Assembly (NCBI RefSeq): GCF_000761445.1
Contig: NZ_KN196470.1
Location: 1,906,823-1,970,822 of the forward strand
Source of the DNA: Oleiagrimonas soli
Lineage (GTDB): Bacteria > Pseudomonadota > Gammaproteobacteria > Xanthomonadales > Rhodanobacteraceae
DNA length: 64,000 bases
Direction of reading: 5' to 3'
Part shown: positions 20,247-29,628 of the stretch, piece by piece
How the letters are laid out: each line of letters opens with the position of its first letter
Numbering within the stretch: position 1 is the stretch's first letter
The notes under the pieces: model-generated
The model's input: only the letters and a program-made list of their open reading frames with translations
What the model was told of the DNA's origin: nothing
Databases searched by the model: none
Program-made: the position numbers and the translations under genes

Positions 20247-21062
20247 TCAGTCCGCGGAGCGCAGACGACCTTCGAGCATGTCGGCAATGCCGTAGCGACC
20301 CGGCGGCTGCGCCGCCAGCCATACCGCCGCTTCCAGCGCGCCGCGCGCGAAGATGCCGCGGTCGGTGGCGCGATGGATCAGTTCCAGCCGCTCGCCCTTG
20401 CCGGCCAGCAGCGCGGTGTGCTCGCCGACGATGTCGCCGCCGCGCACCACCGCAAAGCCGATCTCGCCCTGCCGGCGCGGACCGGGATGCCCCTCGCGAG
20501 CATAGACAGCCTGCTCCTCGAGCGTGGTGCCGCGCGCCTTGGCGGCCGCTTCGCCGAGCGCGATGGCGGTGCCGGAAGGCGCGTCTTCCTTGCGGCCGTG
20601 ATGCGCTTCGACGATCTCCAGGTCCCACTCGGGCAGCGCCCGCGCCGCGTCGCGCAGCAGACGCTGCAGCACGGCGACACCGAGGCTGAAATTGGCCGCC
20701 TGCAGCACGGCGATGCGCTCGCTGGCGGCGTCCAGGCGATCGCGCAACGCGGCGTCGTAGCCAGTGGTGCCTACGACCAGCGGCACGCCGTCGGCCAGGC
20801 AGTAGTCCAGTGCGGCACTCAATCCCGCCGGGGTGCTGAAGTCGATCACCACGTCCAGATCGCTCGCGCCTTCCCAGCCGTTGCTGTAACGCAGGGAATC
20901 CGGCGTGGCCGGCTGCTGCAGCGGATGACCCACCAGCTCCGAACGCGCGTCGATCACGGCGCGCTGCACGCGCAGACGGCGATCGCCGCGGCTGCGTGCG
21001 ATCAACGCGCTGCCCATGCGTCCGGAAGCGCCGCTGATGGCGATGCGAAGTGCTTGGTTCAT
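20247..21062 (-). CDS. dapB: 4-hydroxy-tetrahydrodipicolinate reductase
   Basis: 271 residues, the family length. It reduces 4-hydroxy-tetrahydrodipicolinate with NAD(P)H in lysine and diaminopimelate synthesis. The N-terminal Rossmann loop is ISGASGRMGSAL. The catalytic and substrate motif is EAHHGRKEDAPSGTA around residue 156. ATG at 21062 gives MNQALRIAISG; earlier in-frame ATGs would extend into the dnaJ-dapB gap. It lies 82 bases after dnaJ, which commonly precedes dapB in this order, so read-through from the dnaJ message is possible. Confidence 0.97.
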   Translation of the reverse strand: MNQALRIAISGASGRMGSALIARSRGDRRLRVQRAVIDARSELVGHPLQQPATPDSLRYSNGWEGASDLDVVIDFSTPAGLSAALDYCLADGVPLVVGTTGYDAALRDRLDAASERIAVLQAANFSLGVAVLQRLLRDAARALPEWDLEIVEAHHGRKEDAPSGTAIALGEAAAKARGTTLEEQAVYAREGHPGPRRQGEIGFAVVRGGDIVGEHTALLAGKGERLELIHRATDRGIFARGALEAAVWLAAQPPGRYGIADMLEGRLRSAD

Positions 21063-21144
21063 GGCTACTCTGGCGTTCCCGCCGCTGGATGATCCGGCCA
21101 TCGTAGCGCGTCGTGCACACGGTGCAAGCGACGCGCTCACGGCT

Positions 21145-22269
21145 TCAGGACGTGACGCGCGACCAGAAATCCTTGACGCCGTCGAACCAGTTCTTGGCGC
21201 GCGGCGAATGTTCGACGCTGCTCTCGCCGTCGAAAGTGGCCTCGAAGGACTCCAGCAGCTCGCGCTGTTCGCGGGTCAGCCGCACCGGCGTCTCCACCAC
21301 CACCTGGCAGATCAGGTCGCCGACGCGACCGCCGCGCGGCGACTTCACGCCGCGACCGCGCAGCCGGAAGGTCTGTCCGGTCTGCGTCTCCGGCGGCAGG
21401 TTGATCTCGACCTCGTCCTCCAGGGTCGGCACCGTGAGCGTGGCGCCCAGCGCCGCCTGGGTGAAACGGATCGGCACCTCGCAGTGCAGGTCGTTGCCTT
21501 CGCGGTGGAAGATCTTGTGCGGACGCACGCGCACTTCCACATACAGGTCGCCGGCCTGACCGCCCGCAGGCGCGGCTTCGCCCTGCCCGTTCAAGCGCAC
21601 ACGGTCGCCCGTGTCGACGCCGGCCGGAATGCGCACGGACAGCGTGCGGGTATCGCGGTAGCGACCTTCGCCCTGGCAGGTCTTGCACGGATTCTTGATC
21701 GAACGACCGGTTCCGCCGCAGTGCGGACAGGCCTGCTGGATCGAGAAGATGCCGTTCTGCATGCGCACCTGACCATGACCGTTGCAGGTGCCGCAGGTGT
21801 CGAGCTTGCCGTCCTCCGAACCGCTGCCCTGGCAGTCGTCGCAGGCGACCAGGGTCGGCACCTTGATCTCCTTCTCGAGGCCGAACACGGCTTCTTCCAG
21901 GTCCATCTCCAGGATGTAGCGCAGGTCGGAACCGCGCTGCGGGCCGCGTCGACCGGCGCCGCCGAAGATGTCGCCGAAGATATCCCCGAAGATGTCGCCC
22001 ATGTCGCCGAAGCCGCCGGCGCCGCGACCACCGCCCATGCCGCCCTCGAAGGCTGCATGGCCGTACTGGTCGTACATGCCGCGCTTCTGGCCGTCGGACA
22101 GGATCTCGTAGGCCTCCTTGGCCTCCTTGAAGCGCTCCTGCGCTTGCGGGTCGTCCGGGCAGCGATCGGGATGGCACTTCATCGCCACGCGGCGGAAGGC
22201 TTTCTTGATCGTGGCCGTGTCGGCGTCGCGCTCGACACCCAGGGTCTCGTAATAGCAGGTCTTGCTCAT
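21145..22269 (-). CDS. dnaJ: Chaperone protein DnaJ
   Basis: 374 residues, type I Hsp40. The J domain (1-70) has the HPD tripeptide in KCHPDRCP. A Gly/Phe region with [14 protein letters not shown] repeats follows, then four CxxCxGxG zinc repeats ([32 protein letters not shown]) and the C-terminal substrate-binding domains. It delivers substrates to DnaK and stimulates ATP hydrolysis. The ATG overlaps the stop of a TMEM175-type gene as ATGA; that gene separates it from dnaK, which is unusual. Expression therefore depends on read-through past the terminator after dnaK or on an unseen promoter. Confidence 0.98.
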   Translation of the reverse strand: MSKTCYYETLGVERDADTATIKKAFRRVAMKCHPDRCPDDPQAQERFKEAKEAYEILSDGQKRGMYDQYGHAAFEGGMGGGRGAGGFGDMGDIFGDIFGDIFGGAGRRGPQRGSDLRYILEMDLEEAVFGLEKEIKVPTLVACDDCQGSGSEDGKLDTCGTCNGHGQVRMQNGIFSIQQACPHCGGTGRSIKNPCKTCQGEGRYRDTRTLSVRIPAGVDTGDRVRLNGQGEAAPAGGQAGDLYVEVRVRPHKIFHREGNDLHCEVPIRFTQAALGATLTVPTLEDEVEINLPPETQTGQTFRLRGRGVKSPRGGRVGDLICQVVVETPVRLTREQRELLESFEATFDGESSVEHSPRAKNWFDGVKDFWSRVTS

Positions 22270-22856
22270 GAGCGATGTTTCAGTGAGCCTTCGATGCGTC
22301 GATCGGGTACCAACCACATCGAGGCAACGAGGACGTAAATCAAGCCTGCGATCCAGGTGCTGACGAAGGCCAGCGGGATCGCGCAGGCATACAGAAGAGG
22401 CGCAAGGATACCTTTCCAGTCACGCTTTGCCAGCAGCATGCGGGCCAGTTCGCCCTCACGCCCGCCGTTGGCGGCGATCAGCGTGCGCTGGAACGGCTGC
22501 CAGGCCAGACCGGCCATCAGCAGCACGAAACCGTACAGCGCCACCGGCACGGCATCGAAATGGTTCTCGCCCATCCAGGCGGTCGCGAACGGGAACAGCG
22601 ACAGCCAGAACAGCAGATGCAGGTTGGCCCACAGCACTGGGCCGCTGACGTGGCGCGCGGCCTGCAGGAAATGGTGGTGGTTGTTCCAGTAGATGCCGAC
22701 GTAGACGAAGCTGAGCACGTAGCTGAGGAACGCGGGCAACACCGGCAGCAGCGAAGCCAGATCGGTGCCATGCGGCGCCTTCATCTCCAGCACCATGATG
22801 GTGATGACGATGGCCAGCACGCCGTCGCTGAATGCTTCCAGCCGCCCCTTGTTCAA
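22266..22856 (-). CDS. TMEM175 / DUF1211 family membrane protein (probable potassium channel)
   Basis: 196 residues with about five to six membrane segments. The hallmark R-x3-F-SDG motif is present as [12 protein letters not shown] near the N-terminus. Bacterial TMEM175 proteins form tetrameric K+-conducting channels. There is no in-frame ATG near the start; TTG at 22856, preceded by GGGGGTG, gives [12 protein letters not shown]. It lies between dnaK and dnaJ, 57 bases after dnaK and behind a terminator hairpin, and overlaps the dnaJ start by 4 bases, so the two are translationally coupled. This placement ties a channel gene to the heat-shock operon. Confidence 0.85.
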   Translation of the reverse strand: MNKGRLEAFSDGVLAIVITIMVLEMKAPHGTDLASLLPVLPAFLSYVLSFVYVGIYWNNHHHFLQAARHVSGPVLWANLHLLFWLSLFPFATAWMGENHFDAVPVALYGFVLLMAGLAWQPFQRTLIAANGGREGELARMLLAKRDWKGILAPLLYACAIPLAFVSTWIAGLIYVLVASMWLVPDRRIEGSLKHRS

Positions 22857-22872
22857 TCCGCACCCCCATGCA

Positions 22873-22905
22873 CGAAAAGGGCCGGACGGCGATGCCGTCC
22901 GGCCC
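22873..22905 (-). terminator. Terminator/attenuator hairpin between dnaK and the TMEM175-dnaJ genes
   Basis: A perfect 12-bp stem (22879-22890 with 22894-22905), a 3-base loop, then TTTTCG on the minus strand. It lies only 9 bases after the dnaK stop codon. Confidence 0.8.
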
Positions 22906-22913
22906 GAGTTCGA

Positions 22914-24845
22914 TCAGCTCTTCTTGTCGTCGTCCTTGACCTCGGTGAACTCGGCGTCCACCACGTCTTCGGGCTGTGCGGAGCCGCCGCCCGGAGCCTG
23001 CTGGCCGGAAGCTTCGGGACCGGCCTGACCGGCGCCCTGGGCCGCCGCGAACAGCGGCTGCGCGGCCTGCTCGAGCTTGCTCATCTTGGCCTCGATGGCG
23101 GCCTTGTCGTCGCCGTCCATCGCCTTCTCCAGATCCGACAGCGCTTCCTCGATGCCGCCGATCTGGTCGCCGGCCTTGTCGCCGTGCTCCTTCAGCGCGC
23201 TGCGCGTGGCGTGCACCAGCTGGTCGGCCTTGTTGCGCGTGGTGACCAGTTCCTGGAACTTCTTGTCGTCCTCGCGATGCGTCTCGGCGTCGCGCACCAT
23301 GCGCTCGACTTCTTCATCCGACAGACCGGAGCCGGCCTTGATCTCGACCTTCTGCTCCTTGCCGGTCTTCTTGTCCTTGGCGTGCACGTGCAGGATGCCG
23401 TTGGCGTCGATGTCGAAGCTGACCTCGATCTGCGGCACGCCGCGCGGCGCGGGGTCGATGCCGGCCAGATCGAAGCGCGCCAGCGACTTGTTGTACTGCG
23501 CCTGATCGCGCTCGCCCTGCAGCACGTGCACGGTGACCGCGGTCTGGTTGTCGTCGGCGGTGGAGAAGATCTGCGACGCCTTGGTCGGAATCGTGGTGTT
23601 CTTCTCGATCAGCTTGGTCATCACGCCGCCCTGGGTCTCGATGCCCAGACTCAGCGGCGTCACGTCCAGCAGCAGCACGTCCTTGACGTCGCCGCCCAGC
23701 ACGCCGCCCTGGATCGCCGCGCCGACGGCGACGGCCTCGTCCGGGTTGACGTCCTTGCGCGGCTCCTTGCCGAAGAAGTCCTTGACCGCTTCCTGCACCT
23801 TGGGCATGCGGGTCTGACCGCCGACCAGGATCACCTCGTCGACGTCGGACACGCGCAGGCCGGCGTCGTCCAGCGCCGTGCGGCACGGATCGATGGAACG
23901 CTTGACCAGGTCCTCGACCAGCGCTTCCAGCTTGGCGCGGGTCAGCTTGATGTTCAGATGCTTCGGACCGGAGGCGTCGGCCGTCACGTACGGCAGGTTG
24001 ACCTCGGTCTGGTGGCTGGAGGACAGCTCGATCTTGGCGCGCTCGGCGGCGTCCTTCAGACGCTGCAGGGCCAGCGGGTCCTTGCGCAGATCGATGCCCT
24101 GATCCTTGTTGAACTCCTCGACCAGGTAGTCCATGACGCGCTGGTCGAAGTCCTCGCCGCCCAGGAACGTGTCACCGTTGGTGGCCAGCACCTCGAACTG
24201 CTTCTCGCCGTCGACCTCGGCGATCTCGATGATCGACACGTCGAACGTGCCGCCGCCCAGATCGTAGACCGCGATCTTGCGATCGCCGCCCTTCTTGTCC
24301 AGGCCGTAGGCCAGCGCGGCCGCGGTCGGCTCGTTGATGATGCGCTTGACCTCGAGACCGGCGATCTTGCCGGCGTCCTTGGTGGCCTGACGCTGCGAAT
24401 CGTTGAAGTACGCGGGCACCGTGATGACGGCCTCGGTGACCGGCTCGCCCAGGAAGTCCTCGGCGGTCTTCTTCATCTTCATCAGCACCTTGGCCGACAC
24501 TTCCGGCGGCGCCATCTTCTTGCCGTCGGAGGTCTGCACCCAGGCATCGCCGTTGTCGTGCTCGAAGATCTTGTAGGACACCAGGTCGATGTCCTTCTGC
24601 ACCTCGGCATCCTTGAACTTGCGGCCGATCAGACGCTTGACCGCGTAGAAGGTGTTGGCCGGGTTGGTCACCGCCTGGCGCTTGGCCGAGGCGCCCACCA
24701 GGACTTCGCCGTCCTTGCTGAAGGCGACGATGGAAGGCGTGGTGCGGTCGCCCTCGGAATTCTCGATGACGCGCGTGGACGAACCCTCCATCACCGCCAC
24801 GCACGAGTTGGTGGTGCCGAGGTCGATACCGATGATCTTGCCCAT
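22914..24845 (-). CDS. dnaK: Chaperone protein DnaK (Hsp70)
   Basis: 643 residues. N-terminal ATPase domain starting [18 protein letters not shown], with the Hsp70 signatures IYDLGGG-like [12 protein letters not shown] and [14 protein letters not shown]. The substrate-binding domain and a helical lid end in a Gly/Gln/Pro-rich tail and an acidic terminus ([10 protein letters not shown]). It binds unfolded proteins in an ATP cycle assisted by DnaJ and GrpE. A sigma32-type promoter lies 57-83 bases upstream of the ATG. Followed by a strong hairpin that probably limits transcription into dnaJ. Confidence 0.99.
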   Translation of the reverse strand: MGKIIGIDLGTTNSCVAVMEGSSTRVIENSEGDRTTPSIVAFSKDGEVLVGASAKRQAVTNPANTFYAVKRLIGRKFKDAEVQKDIDLVSYKIFEHDNGDAWVQTSDGKKMAPPEVSAKVLMKMKKTAEDFLGEPVTEAVITVPAYFNDSQRQATKDAGKIAGLEVKRIINEPTAAALAYGLDKKGGDRKIAVYDLGGGTFDVSIIEIAEVDGEKQFEVLATNGDTFLGGEDFDQRVMDYLVEEFNKDQGIDLRKDPLALQRLKDAAERAKIELSSSHQTEVNLPYVTADASGPKHLNIKLTRAKLEALVEDLVKRSIDPCRTALDDAGLRVSDVDEVILVGGQTRMPKVQEAVKDFFGKEPRKDVNPDEAVAVGAAIQGGVLGGDVKDVLLLDVTPLSLGIETQGGVMTKLIEKNTTIPTKASQIFSTADDNQTAVTVHVLQGERDQAQYNKSLARFDLAGIDPAPRGVPQIEVSFDIDANGILHVHAKDKKTGKEQKVEIKAGSGLSDEEVERMVRDAETHREDDKKFQELVTTRNKADQLVHATRSALKEHGDKAGDQIGGIEEALSDLEKAMDGDDKAAIEAKMSKLEQAAQPLFAAAQGAGQAGPEASGQQAPGGGSAQPEDVVDAEFTEVKDDDKKS

Positions 24846-24901
24846 GGTCTGTACTCCGAAATTTCTGTATCGCGGCCCCCGCGGCCGCCGTTGATGACTA
24901 G

Positions 24902-24928
24902 GTGGGGGATGCCGCGCAGCGATTCAAG
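24902..24928 (-). promoter_or_regulatory. Sigma32-type heat-shock promoter of dnaK
   Basis: Minus-strand CTTGAA (24923-24928), a 14-base spacer and CCCCCAC (24902-24908), close to the RpoH consensus CTTGAA-N13-15-CCCCAT. It lies 57 bases upstream of the dnaK ATG at its near end, inside the grpE-dnaK gap. Confidence 0.65.
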
Positions 24929-24947
24929 ACGCGCGCGACACGCTTTT

Positions 24948-25514
24948 TCAGGCGCCTGGCGCCTTGGCGACCGCCACCAGCGCCGGGCGCAGCAGGCGAT
25001 CGTTGAGCATGTAGCCCTTCTGCAGCACCGCGACCACGGTGTCCGGCGCATGCTGGTCGGTCTCGACCATGTTCATGGCCTGATGCTGTTCCGGATCGAA
25101 CGGCTGATGCAGCGGATCGACCATCTTCAGGCCGTTCTGCTCGACGACTTTGAGCAGCGACTTCAGCGTCAGCTGCATGCCCTCGCGCAGCGGCGCGACG
25201 TCCTCGGTCTGCACGGCCAGGCCCTGTTCCAGGCTGTCGCACACCGGCAGCAGGTCCGACAGCACGCGCTCGTTGGCGAAGCGACGCGCTTGCTCCACCT
25301 CGCGCTGCAGGCGACGGCGCTGATTCTCGATCTCGGCGCGCTCGCGCAGCAGGGTGTCGCGCATCTCGGCGACGCTGCGCTCGGCCTCGGCCAGCTGCGC
25401 GGTCAGGGCTTCCAGTTCCTCCAGCGAGCTTTCGCCACCCGACTGTGCGGCGGCGGCGCTGGACGCGTCCTGATCGGGCGCCGCATTCGGCGCGTTCGGC
25501 TTGGTGTCTTCCAT
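24948..25514 (-). CDS. grpE: Nucleotide exchange factor GrpE
   Basis: 188 residues. A long N-terminal helix/coiled coil (about 30-95, ETSSLEEL-like through [14 protein letters not shown]) is followed by the beta domain with the GrpE signature region [21 protein letters not shown]. It releases ADP from DnaK and acts as a thermosensor. Two ATGs are adjacent (25517 and 25514); the second has better spacing from GGAG. It sits between hrcA and dnaK, the usual heat-shock order. Confidence 0.96.
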   Translation of the reverse strand: MEDTKPNAPNAAPDQDASSAAAAQSGGESSLEELEALTAQLAEAERSVAEMRDTLLRERAEIENQRRRLQREVEQARRFANERVLSDLLPVCDSLEQGLAVQTEDVAPLREGMQLTLKSLLKVVEQNGLKMVDPLHQPFDPEQHQAMNMVETDQHAPDTVVAVLQKGYMLNDRLLRPALVAVAKAPGA

Positions 25515-25604
25515 CATGGCTCCAGGCAACTTCAAGAGGACCCGCGACTGCGCCGCAGGCCGGTAGATTGGATGGTTCGGCGAAAACGATCGCCCTGGCG
25601 GGAT

Positions 25605-26663
25605 TTATAGGGTCGCCGTGACCCGATTCAAGGCATCGCCGAGCAATCCGGCCGTGGCCTGCACCACCGGAATCACGCGGTCGTAGGCCATGCGCGTCGG
25701 ACCGATCACGCCGACGGTGCCCAGCACCCGGCCCTCGGTGCCGTAGGTCGCGGTGACGACCGAGCAACCGTCGAGCGCCGCGTAGCCCGATTCCTCGCCG
25801 ATGAACAGGCGCACTCCGGGCGCCTTGGCGCACACGTCCAGCAGCTGCACCAGATCGCGTTTGCGCTGGAAGGCCTCGAACAGCTCGCGCAGTCGGTCCA
25901 GGTCGGACAGCTCCTGATAGCCCATCAGGTTGGTCTGGCCGCTCAGCACCATGTCGATTTCCGATTGCGGCGCGAACGAGGCCGAAGCCAGCTCCACCGC
26001 ATTGCTGAGCAGATCGTTGAGCTCGTGGCTGGCCTTCTTCAGTTCGCTCAGCAGACGCGCGCGTATGTCGTCCAGACGCAGACCGGCGAATTCGCTGTTG
26101 AGGTAGTTCGCCGCCTGCTCCAGCGCCGAGGCGCTCAGCGGCTCGCTCAGCTGCACCACGCGGTTCTGCACCTGGTTGTCGGCAAACACCAGGATCACCA
26201 GCACGCGGGCGCCGTCCAGCGGCACGAAGTCGATGTGGCGCAGCGAGAAGTCCGAATGCCGCGGCACCGTCACCAGACCGACGAAATGGGTCATCGCCGA
26301 CAACAGACTCGAAGTGCTGTTGAATAGGTCCAGCGAACTCGCCGGCGACGGCGGCAGCTGCTGGCGCAGACGCGCCAGGTCCTCGCCGGTCAGCGGACGC
26401 AGCTCCAGCAGACTGTCGACGAACAGGCGCAGACCACGCGGCGTGGGAATGCGGCCGGCCGAGGTGTGCGGCGAGGCCACCAGCCCGGATTCCTCCAGGT
26501 CGGCCATGATGTTGCGGATCGTCGCGGGGCTGACGTCCAGTCCCGAGGACTTGGACAGCGTGCGCGAGCCCACCGGCTCGCCGTCGGTCAGATACTGGCC
26601 GATCAGGGCGCGCAGGAGGCGTCGCGAGCGAGCGTCGAGGTCCGGACCGTGGGAAGGGCTCAT
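25605..26663 (-). CDS. hrcA: Heat-inducible transcription repressor HrcA
   Basis: 352 residues. The N-terminal winged helix has the family motif SGLDVSPATIRNIMADLEESGL, and the C-terminal GAF-like region ends with IGPTRMAYDRVIPVV. HrcA represses heat-shock genes by binding CIRCE inverted repeats and is kept active by GroEL. I found no CIRCE element in this window, so its targets are probably the groESL promoter elsewhere. ATG at 26663 (MSPSHGPDLDARSR). A sigma32-like promoter lies 36-61 bases upstream. Divergent from recN. Confidence 0.95.
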   Translation of the reverse strand: MSPSHGPDLDARSRRLLRALIGQYLTDGEPVGSRTLSKSSGLDVSPATIRNIMADLEESGLVASPHTSAGRIPTPRGLRLFVDSLLELRPLTGEDLARLRQQLPPSPASSLDLFNSTSSLLSAMTHFVGLVTVPRHSDFSLRHIDFVPLDGARVLVILVFADNQVQNRVVQLSEPLSASALEQAANYLNSEFAGLRLDDIRARLLSELKKASHELNDLLSNAVELASASFAPQSEIDMVLSGQTNLMGYQELSDLDRLRELFEAFQRKRDLVQLLDVCAKAPGVRLFIGEESGYAALDGCSVVTATYGTEGRVLGTVGVIGPTRMAYDRVIPVVQATAGLLGDALNRVTATL

Positions 26664-26698
26664 GGAAAACCGGGATGCAGGAAGGCTGATGGACTGAA

Positions 26699-26724
26699 TA
26701 AGGGTTGCACGCGGCTCTTGCAAG
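26699..26724 (-). promoter_or_regulatory. Possible sigma32-type promoter of hrcA-grpE
   Basis: Minus-strand CTTGCA (26719-26724), a 14-base spacer and CCCTTA (26699-26704), a weaker match to the RpoH consensus, 36 bases before the hrcA ATG. Confidence 0.4.
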
Positions 26725-26824
26725 CCCTTGGCGGCTCCGCGTGCCATCGTCCGGCATCGCATGGAGTCTGCAGATATGAGACGCGTATCGTTACAATCGG
26801 CGGCGACATCACCCGGGTGCCTCT

Positions 26825-28495
26825 ATGCTCAGCTCGCTGTACGTGCGCAATTTCGCCGTGGTCGAGGAAGCCGAGATCGGCTTCGGCCCCGGCATGACCG
26901 TCGTGACCGGCGAGACCGGCGCCGGCAAATCGCTGCTGGTCGATGCGCTGATGCTGTTGTCCGGCGCGCGCGCCGACAACACCCTCGTGCGCGCCGGCAG
27001 CGACCGCGCCGAACTGTCCGCCGACTTCGATCTCTCTGCCTTGCCCGCCGCGCAAACCTGGCTGGAACAGCAGGAACTGGACGACGACGGCCACTGCAGC
27101 CTGCGCCGCGTGCTCAAGGCCGAAGGCAGCTCGCGCGCCTGGATCAACGGTCGACCGGCGACGCTCGCGCAGCTTTCGGAACTGGCGGCGCTGATCGTCG
27201 AGATTCACGGCCAGCACGAGCACCAGGCGTTGCTTTCACGCACCCATCAGCTGGATCTGCTCGACGCCTTCGCCCAATCCATGCCGCTGCGCGAGCGCGT
27301 GGCCGAACAGGCACGCGCCTGGCGCGACTGCGGTCGACGCATCGAGGCGCTGACCGGCGGCGAGGACCGCGACGAGCGCATCGCGCTGCTGCGCCACGAA
27401 GTCGAGGCGCTGCAACGCTGGAGCCTGCCAGCCGAGGAACTGCAGGAGCTGGAAGCCACCCATCGCCGGCTAGCCAACGCCGGTCGCCTGCTGGAAGGCG
27501 CCAACGGCCTCAGCGAACTGCTCGACGGCGACAGCGAGTTCGCCGCACGCCGCGCCGTCGGTCGTGCGCAGGCCGAACTGGCGCGCCTGGCCGAACTCGA
27601 CGACCGCCTGCAACCGCTGGCCGCGCTGCTGGAAAATGCCGAAATCCAGCTCGGCGAAGCGCTGGCCGGGCTCGATCACTACGCCAGCGATCTGGACATG
27701 GACCCGGAGCGCTTCGCCGAACTCGACCAGCACCTCGCACGCCTGCACGATCTGGGCCGCCGCCACCGGCTGGCGCTGGAGGAATTGCCGCAGAAAGCCG
27801 AGGCGCTGGCGATCGAGCTGGAGGAACTGGAAGGCGCCGGCGCCACCCTCGAACGCCTGCAGCGCGAGCGCGACGCCTGTGCCCGCGAATACGCCAAGAC
27901 CGCCGGCGAACTCAGCAAGGCCCGCGCCAAGGCCGCCGCGACGCTGGGCGAACAGATCACCGCGCTGATGCAGGAACTGGGCATGGCCGGCGGCCGTTTC
28001 CAGGTCGCGCTGACCCCGCGCGACAACGACACGCCGGATGCCCTGGGCGCCGAGCGCTGTGAGTTCGAGGTCAGCGCCAATCCGGGCCAGCCGCCGCGCG
28101 CGCTGCGCAAGGTCGCCTCCGGCGGCGAACTGGCGCGCATCAGCCTGGCCGTGGAAGTCGCGGCGCTGGGCATGGACAGCGTCGGCTGCATGATCTTCGA
28201 CGAGGTCGACAGCGGTATCGGCGGCGCGGTGGCCGAGGTGGTCGGTCAGAAGCTGCGCACCCTCGGCGGGCGCTGCCAGACGCTGTGCGTGACCCATCTG
28301 CCGCAGGTGGCGGCGCAGGGACATGCGCACATCAAGGTCAGCAAACACAGCGACGGCGACAGCACGCATACTCGCATCGAGACCCTCGACGGCAAGCAGC
28401 GCAGCCAGGAACTGGCGCGCATGCTGGGCGGCATCGAGATCACCCGCGAGACCGAGGCCCACGCCCGCAAGATGCTCAAGCAGGCCCAGACCTGA
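26825..28495 (+). CDS. recN: DNA repair protein RecN
   Basis: 556 residues, SMC-like. N-terminal Walker A VTGETGAGKSLLVDAL around residue 31, the long central coiled coil (about 170-370), then the C-terminal ABC signature ASGGELARISLAVE and Walker B CMIFDEVDSGIGG. RecN holds double-strand ends together during recombinational repair. Divergent from hrcA, a common arrangement in this group. No clear SOS (LexA) box was recognised upstream. ATG at 26825. Confidence 0.97.
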   Translation: MLSSLYVRNFAVVEEAEIGFGPGMTVVTGETGAGKSLLVDALMLLSGARADNTLVRAGSDRAELSADFDLSALPAAQTWLEQQELDDDGHCSLRRVLKAEGSSRAWINGRPATLAQLSELAALIVEIHGQHEHQALLSRTHQLDLLDAFAQSMPLRERVAEQARAWRDCGRRIEALTGGEDRDERIALLRHEVEALQRWSLPAEELQELEATHRRLANAGRLLEGANGLSELLDGDSEFAARRAVGRAQAELARLAELDDRLQPLAALLENAEIQLGEALAGLDHYASDLDMDPERFAELDQHLARLHDLGRRHRLALEELPQKAEALAIELEELEGAGATLERLQRERDACAREYAKTAGELSKARAKAAATLGEQITALMQELGMAGGRFQVALTPRDNDTPDALGAERCEFEVSANPGQPPRALRKVASGGELARISLAVEVAALGMDSVGCMIFDEVDSGIGGAVAEVVGQKLRTLGGRCQTLCVTHLPQVAAQGHAHIKVSKHSDGDSTHTRIETLDGKQRSQELARMLGGIEITRETEAHARKMLKQAQT

Positions 28496-28583
28496 GCCGC
28501 GACGGGCACGAAAAGCAAACCGTGGCTGAACCGATGTGCGGGCCGGCTTGAACTAAGCCCGCGAGGGACCATCTAACGTTTCA

Positions 28584-28717
28584 GATCGCCGTGACGGCGA
28601 CCACAGATGACTATCTGCTTCGCATTCGGTCATCGAGGGATCGGCTTCCCCCCTCCCCCAATCGGCGCCGGTCCAACAAACCCCGACAGCTCTTCCCCTG
28701 GCTGTCGGGGTTTTTTT
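28584..28717 (+). ncRNA. Candidate small RNA between recN and tcdA
   Basis: About 134 bases with no ORF. A possible promoter precedes it: TTGAAC (28548-28553), an 18-base spacer, TCTAAC (28572-28577). Hairpins: TCGCCG/CGGCGA (28586-28600) and CAGAT/ATCTG (28604-28617). An unpaired C-rich run (TTCCCCCCTCCCCC, about 28647-28660) follows, then a strong terminator whose loop contains TTCCCC. C-rich loops recall the Xanthomonas sRNA sX13, but identity is not claimed. It could equally be just the recN 3' untranslated region. Confidence 0.35.
28678..28717 (+). terminator. Strong terminator downstream of recN
   Basis: A 10-bp stem CCCCGACAGC / GCTGTCGGGG (28681-28690 with 28701-28710), a 10-base C-rich loop and seven T residues. 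It may also serve the convergent tcdA transcript from the other side, though its T-run is poor on that strand. Confidence 0.92.
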
Positions 28718-28743
28718 ATGCCCGCGCGCCGCCACCCGCGCAT

Positions 28744-29595
28744 TCAGGACTGCAGCAGCTGCTCCAGCACCCGACCGACCGCCGCGAACGCGAACGCGCC
28801 GGTGATGTGCGTCGCGGCCCCCAGTCCGCCGCCGCAGTCCAGACGGAAGCCTTCGTCGCCGTCCGGCCGCGTGCCGCACACGCTGCCGTCCGCTTGCGGA
28901 TAGCGCACATTTTCCAGCGAATAGACGGCCGGAACGCCGAAATAGCGGTCCTTGTTTCTAGGAAAATGAAAGTCTTGGCGTAACTTCTTGCGAATAAGGC
29001 TGAGCATGGCGTCGTGCTCGGTGCGGGATAGATCGCGCACCCGTACCTGAGTCGGGTCGACCCGGCCGCCGGCGGAACCGACCACCACCAGCGGCAGCTT
29101 GCGGCGGCGGCACCAGGCGATGGTCTCCAGCTTCACGCGGAAGGCATCGCAGGCGTCGAGCACCAGGTCGTAGCCGCGATCGAGCAGCTCGTCGAGCGTG
29201 TTCGGCGTCAGGAAACGCTCGATGCCCTCGACCTCGATCAGCGGGTTGATCGCGCACGCGCGCTCGGCCATCAGCGCCACCTTGGAGCGACCGTACTGGC
29301 CATCCAGCGCTGGCAACTGGCGGTTAGTGTTGCTGAGGCAAACCTCGTCCGCGTCGATCAGCGTCAATCGACCGACGCCGCTGCGCGCCAGCGCCTCGAC
29401 GGCCCAGGAACCGACGCCGCCGATGCCGATGACGCACACGTGCATGCGCGCCAGGCGCGCCACGCTGCCGCGGCCATACAGACGGTCCACGCCCTGGAAA
29501 CGCTCCTCCATCACGCGCGTGCGCGTTCCATCGTCCGCCTCCGACGTCGCCGCGCTTGGCACGAGCTGTGCGTCATGCTCGAATGAGTCGCTCAT
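28744..29595 (-). CDS. tcdA: tRNA threonylcarbamoyladenosine dehydratase TcdA
   Basis: 283 residues, E1-like (ThiF/MoeB superfamily). The ATP-binding Rossmann loop is VIGIGGVGSWAVEALARSG around residue 55, with LIDADEVCLSNTNRQ following. It cyclises t6A37 to ct6A in tRNAs reading ANN codons. The C-terminal FRLDCGGGLGAATHITGAF matches the family end. ATG at 29595. The gene faces recN and its putative sRNA across a shared terminator region. Confidence 0.93.
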   Translation of the reverse strand: MSDSFEHDAQLVPSAATSEADDGTRTRVMEERFQGVDRLYGRGSVARLARMHVCVIGIGGVGSWAVEALARSGVGRLTLIDADEVCLSNTNRQLPALDGQYGRSKVALMAERACAINPLIEVEGIERFLTPNTLDELLDRGYDLVLDACDAFRVKLETIAWCRRRKLPLVVVGSAGGRVDPTQVRVRDLSRTEHDAMLSLIRKKLRQDFHFPRNKDRYFGVPAVYSLENVRYPQADGSVCGTRPDGDEGFRLDCGGGLGAATHITGAFAFAAVGRVLEQLLQS

Positions 29596-29628
29596 GCGAT
29601 GCGTCCGTTGGTGAACCGGGAAACTTTC

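Noticed and set aside
22560-25610. Plus-strand frame of ~1,000 residues opposite dnaK and grpE
   Set aside because: Antisense shadow of high-GC coding DNA; His/Gln/Arg-rich with no domain or ribosome site.
26664-26824. CIRCE operator in the hrcA-recN gap
   Set aside because: No TTAGCACTC-N9-GAGTGCTAA or near match.
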